From positions 6,904 through 12,271 of the forward strand of contig NVVG01000050.1 in assembly GCA_002402125.1 (NCBI GenBank): a stretch of 5,368 nt of DNA. Direction: 5' to 3'. The first letter of the stretch is position 1; each line of letters starts with the position of its first letter. The notes beneath the pieces were generated by a model. It saw only the letters and a program-made list of their open reading frames with translations, was not told the origin of the DNA and did not search any database. This stretch comes from Moraxellaceae bacterium. Its GTDB lineage: Bacteria > Pseudomonadota > Gammaproteobacteria > Pseudomonadales > Ketobacteraceae. Below, in pieces: positions 5,039 to 5,368 of the stretch. Position numbers and translations under genes: made by a program.

Positions 5039-5368
5039 TTTGGGCCTTTAATGGTCGAAACGGGCCTACAGCTTAGCACAAATTGGGATGTTATGGGATT
5101 GCTTGCCCTACAAAGTGACTAATCTGGTCCCATACGGGCTACGCTCAAACTTAATGCATATGTTACATCCACCCGTTAAAACCGCACCACTTAGCCGCTT
5201 TATTCCACCTTCTAGGCTGAATGGCCAAATACAGCGAATATAGTCATATTCGCCTTGTTTAGAACCATTCTCTAGAAGCTGTCGTTTTTTAGCGGTCAGA
5301 AACACCGAAAATAAGGTATTTTACACCCTGAACGCCTTAAGCAGATGTGCAGCTTTACTGCATCCTGC
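5039..5368. other. Non-coding or unresolved stretch at the window end
   Basis: No gene is supported. The longest minus frame (5108-5305) needs a GTG start without a ribosome binding site and reads as unremarkable protein. The stretch must hold the promoter of the 93-residue gene, but no clear -35/-10 pair was found. It contains an 8-bp perfect hairpin (5234-5253) and an imperfect dyad running to the window edge (5341-5368). Confidence 0.5.
5234..5253. repeat. Perfect 8-bp inverted repeat with 4-base loop
   Basis: GCGAATAT (5234-5241) and ATATTCGC (5246-5253) are exact reverse complements around AGTC. On the + strand CTTGTTT follows, a poor U-tract, so a weak terminator for a + strand transcript is possible. 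A dimeric operator upstream of the minus-strand genes is equally possible. Confidence 0.55.

Noticed and set aside
5108..5305. A 65-codon minus-strand frame
   Set aside because: It starts at GTG without a ribosome binding site, has no recognisable motif, and contains the 5234-5253 hairpin. It is most likely a chance frame.
5341..5368. Integron attC-like site or terminator at the window end
   Set aside because: A TGCAG/CTGCA stem with outer GCAG/CTGC arms exists, but the attC core boxes are absent and the structure runs into the window edge.

Overview
The window looks like chromosomal DNA of a proteobacterium, most likely a gammaproteobacterium. The basis is moderate GC content, tightly packed operons, a CysO/QbsE-like sulfur-carrier cluster, and a small protein with an AFLxxGGxIQxI motif of the kind seen in SutA-like gammaproteobacterial proteins. 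The exact lineage cannot be told from the sequence. No rRNA, tRNA, CRISPR array or intact mobile element is visible.

Region 1 (1-1951, + strand) is a sulfur-relay operon that enters from outside the window. It holds the last 28 residues of a protein resembling the tail of JAMM/M67 peptidases, a ubiquitin-like sulfur carrier of the MoaD/ThiS/CysO type ending in Gly-Gly-Lys-Lys, a ThiF/MoeB adenylyltransferase fused to a rhodanese domain, and a VOC-fold (glyoxalase/dioxygenase-like) protein. The expected flow is that the peptidase trims the two lysines to expose Gly-Gly, the E1-like domain adenylates that terminus, and the rhodanese domain supplies sulfur to make a thiocarboxylate. The final acceptor is unknown; the VOC protein is a candidate partner. 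The carrier and E1 genes overlap by 4 bases, and the Gly-Gly codons themselves form the Shine-Dalgarno sequence of the E1 gene.

Region 2 (2029-3934, - strand, convergent with region 1) is a likely three-gene operon, read right to left: a PF10118-type 'metal-dependent hydrolase' with a complete ferritin-like diiron ligand pattern, a GFA-family zinc protein with all seven family cysteines, and an unrecognised 163-residue protein. The shared pathway is not known.

Region 3 (about 3935-4437) has no convincing gene. It holds a weak promoter candidate for region 2, a strong AT-rich hairpin (4064-4095) and a short perfect palindrome (4273-4286).

Region 4 (4438-5038, - strand) has two small genes: a 69-residue conserved-looking protein with a good ribosome binding site, and a 93-residue protein with a lysine-rich N-terminus, the AFLESGGEIQQI motif and a tail built from 39-bp tandem repeats. 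Region 5 (5039-5368) has no supported gene, but contains an 8-bp perfect hairpin (5234-5253).
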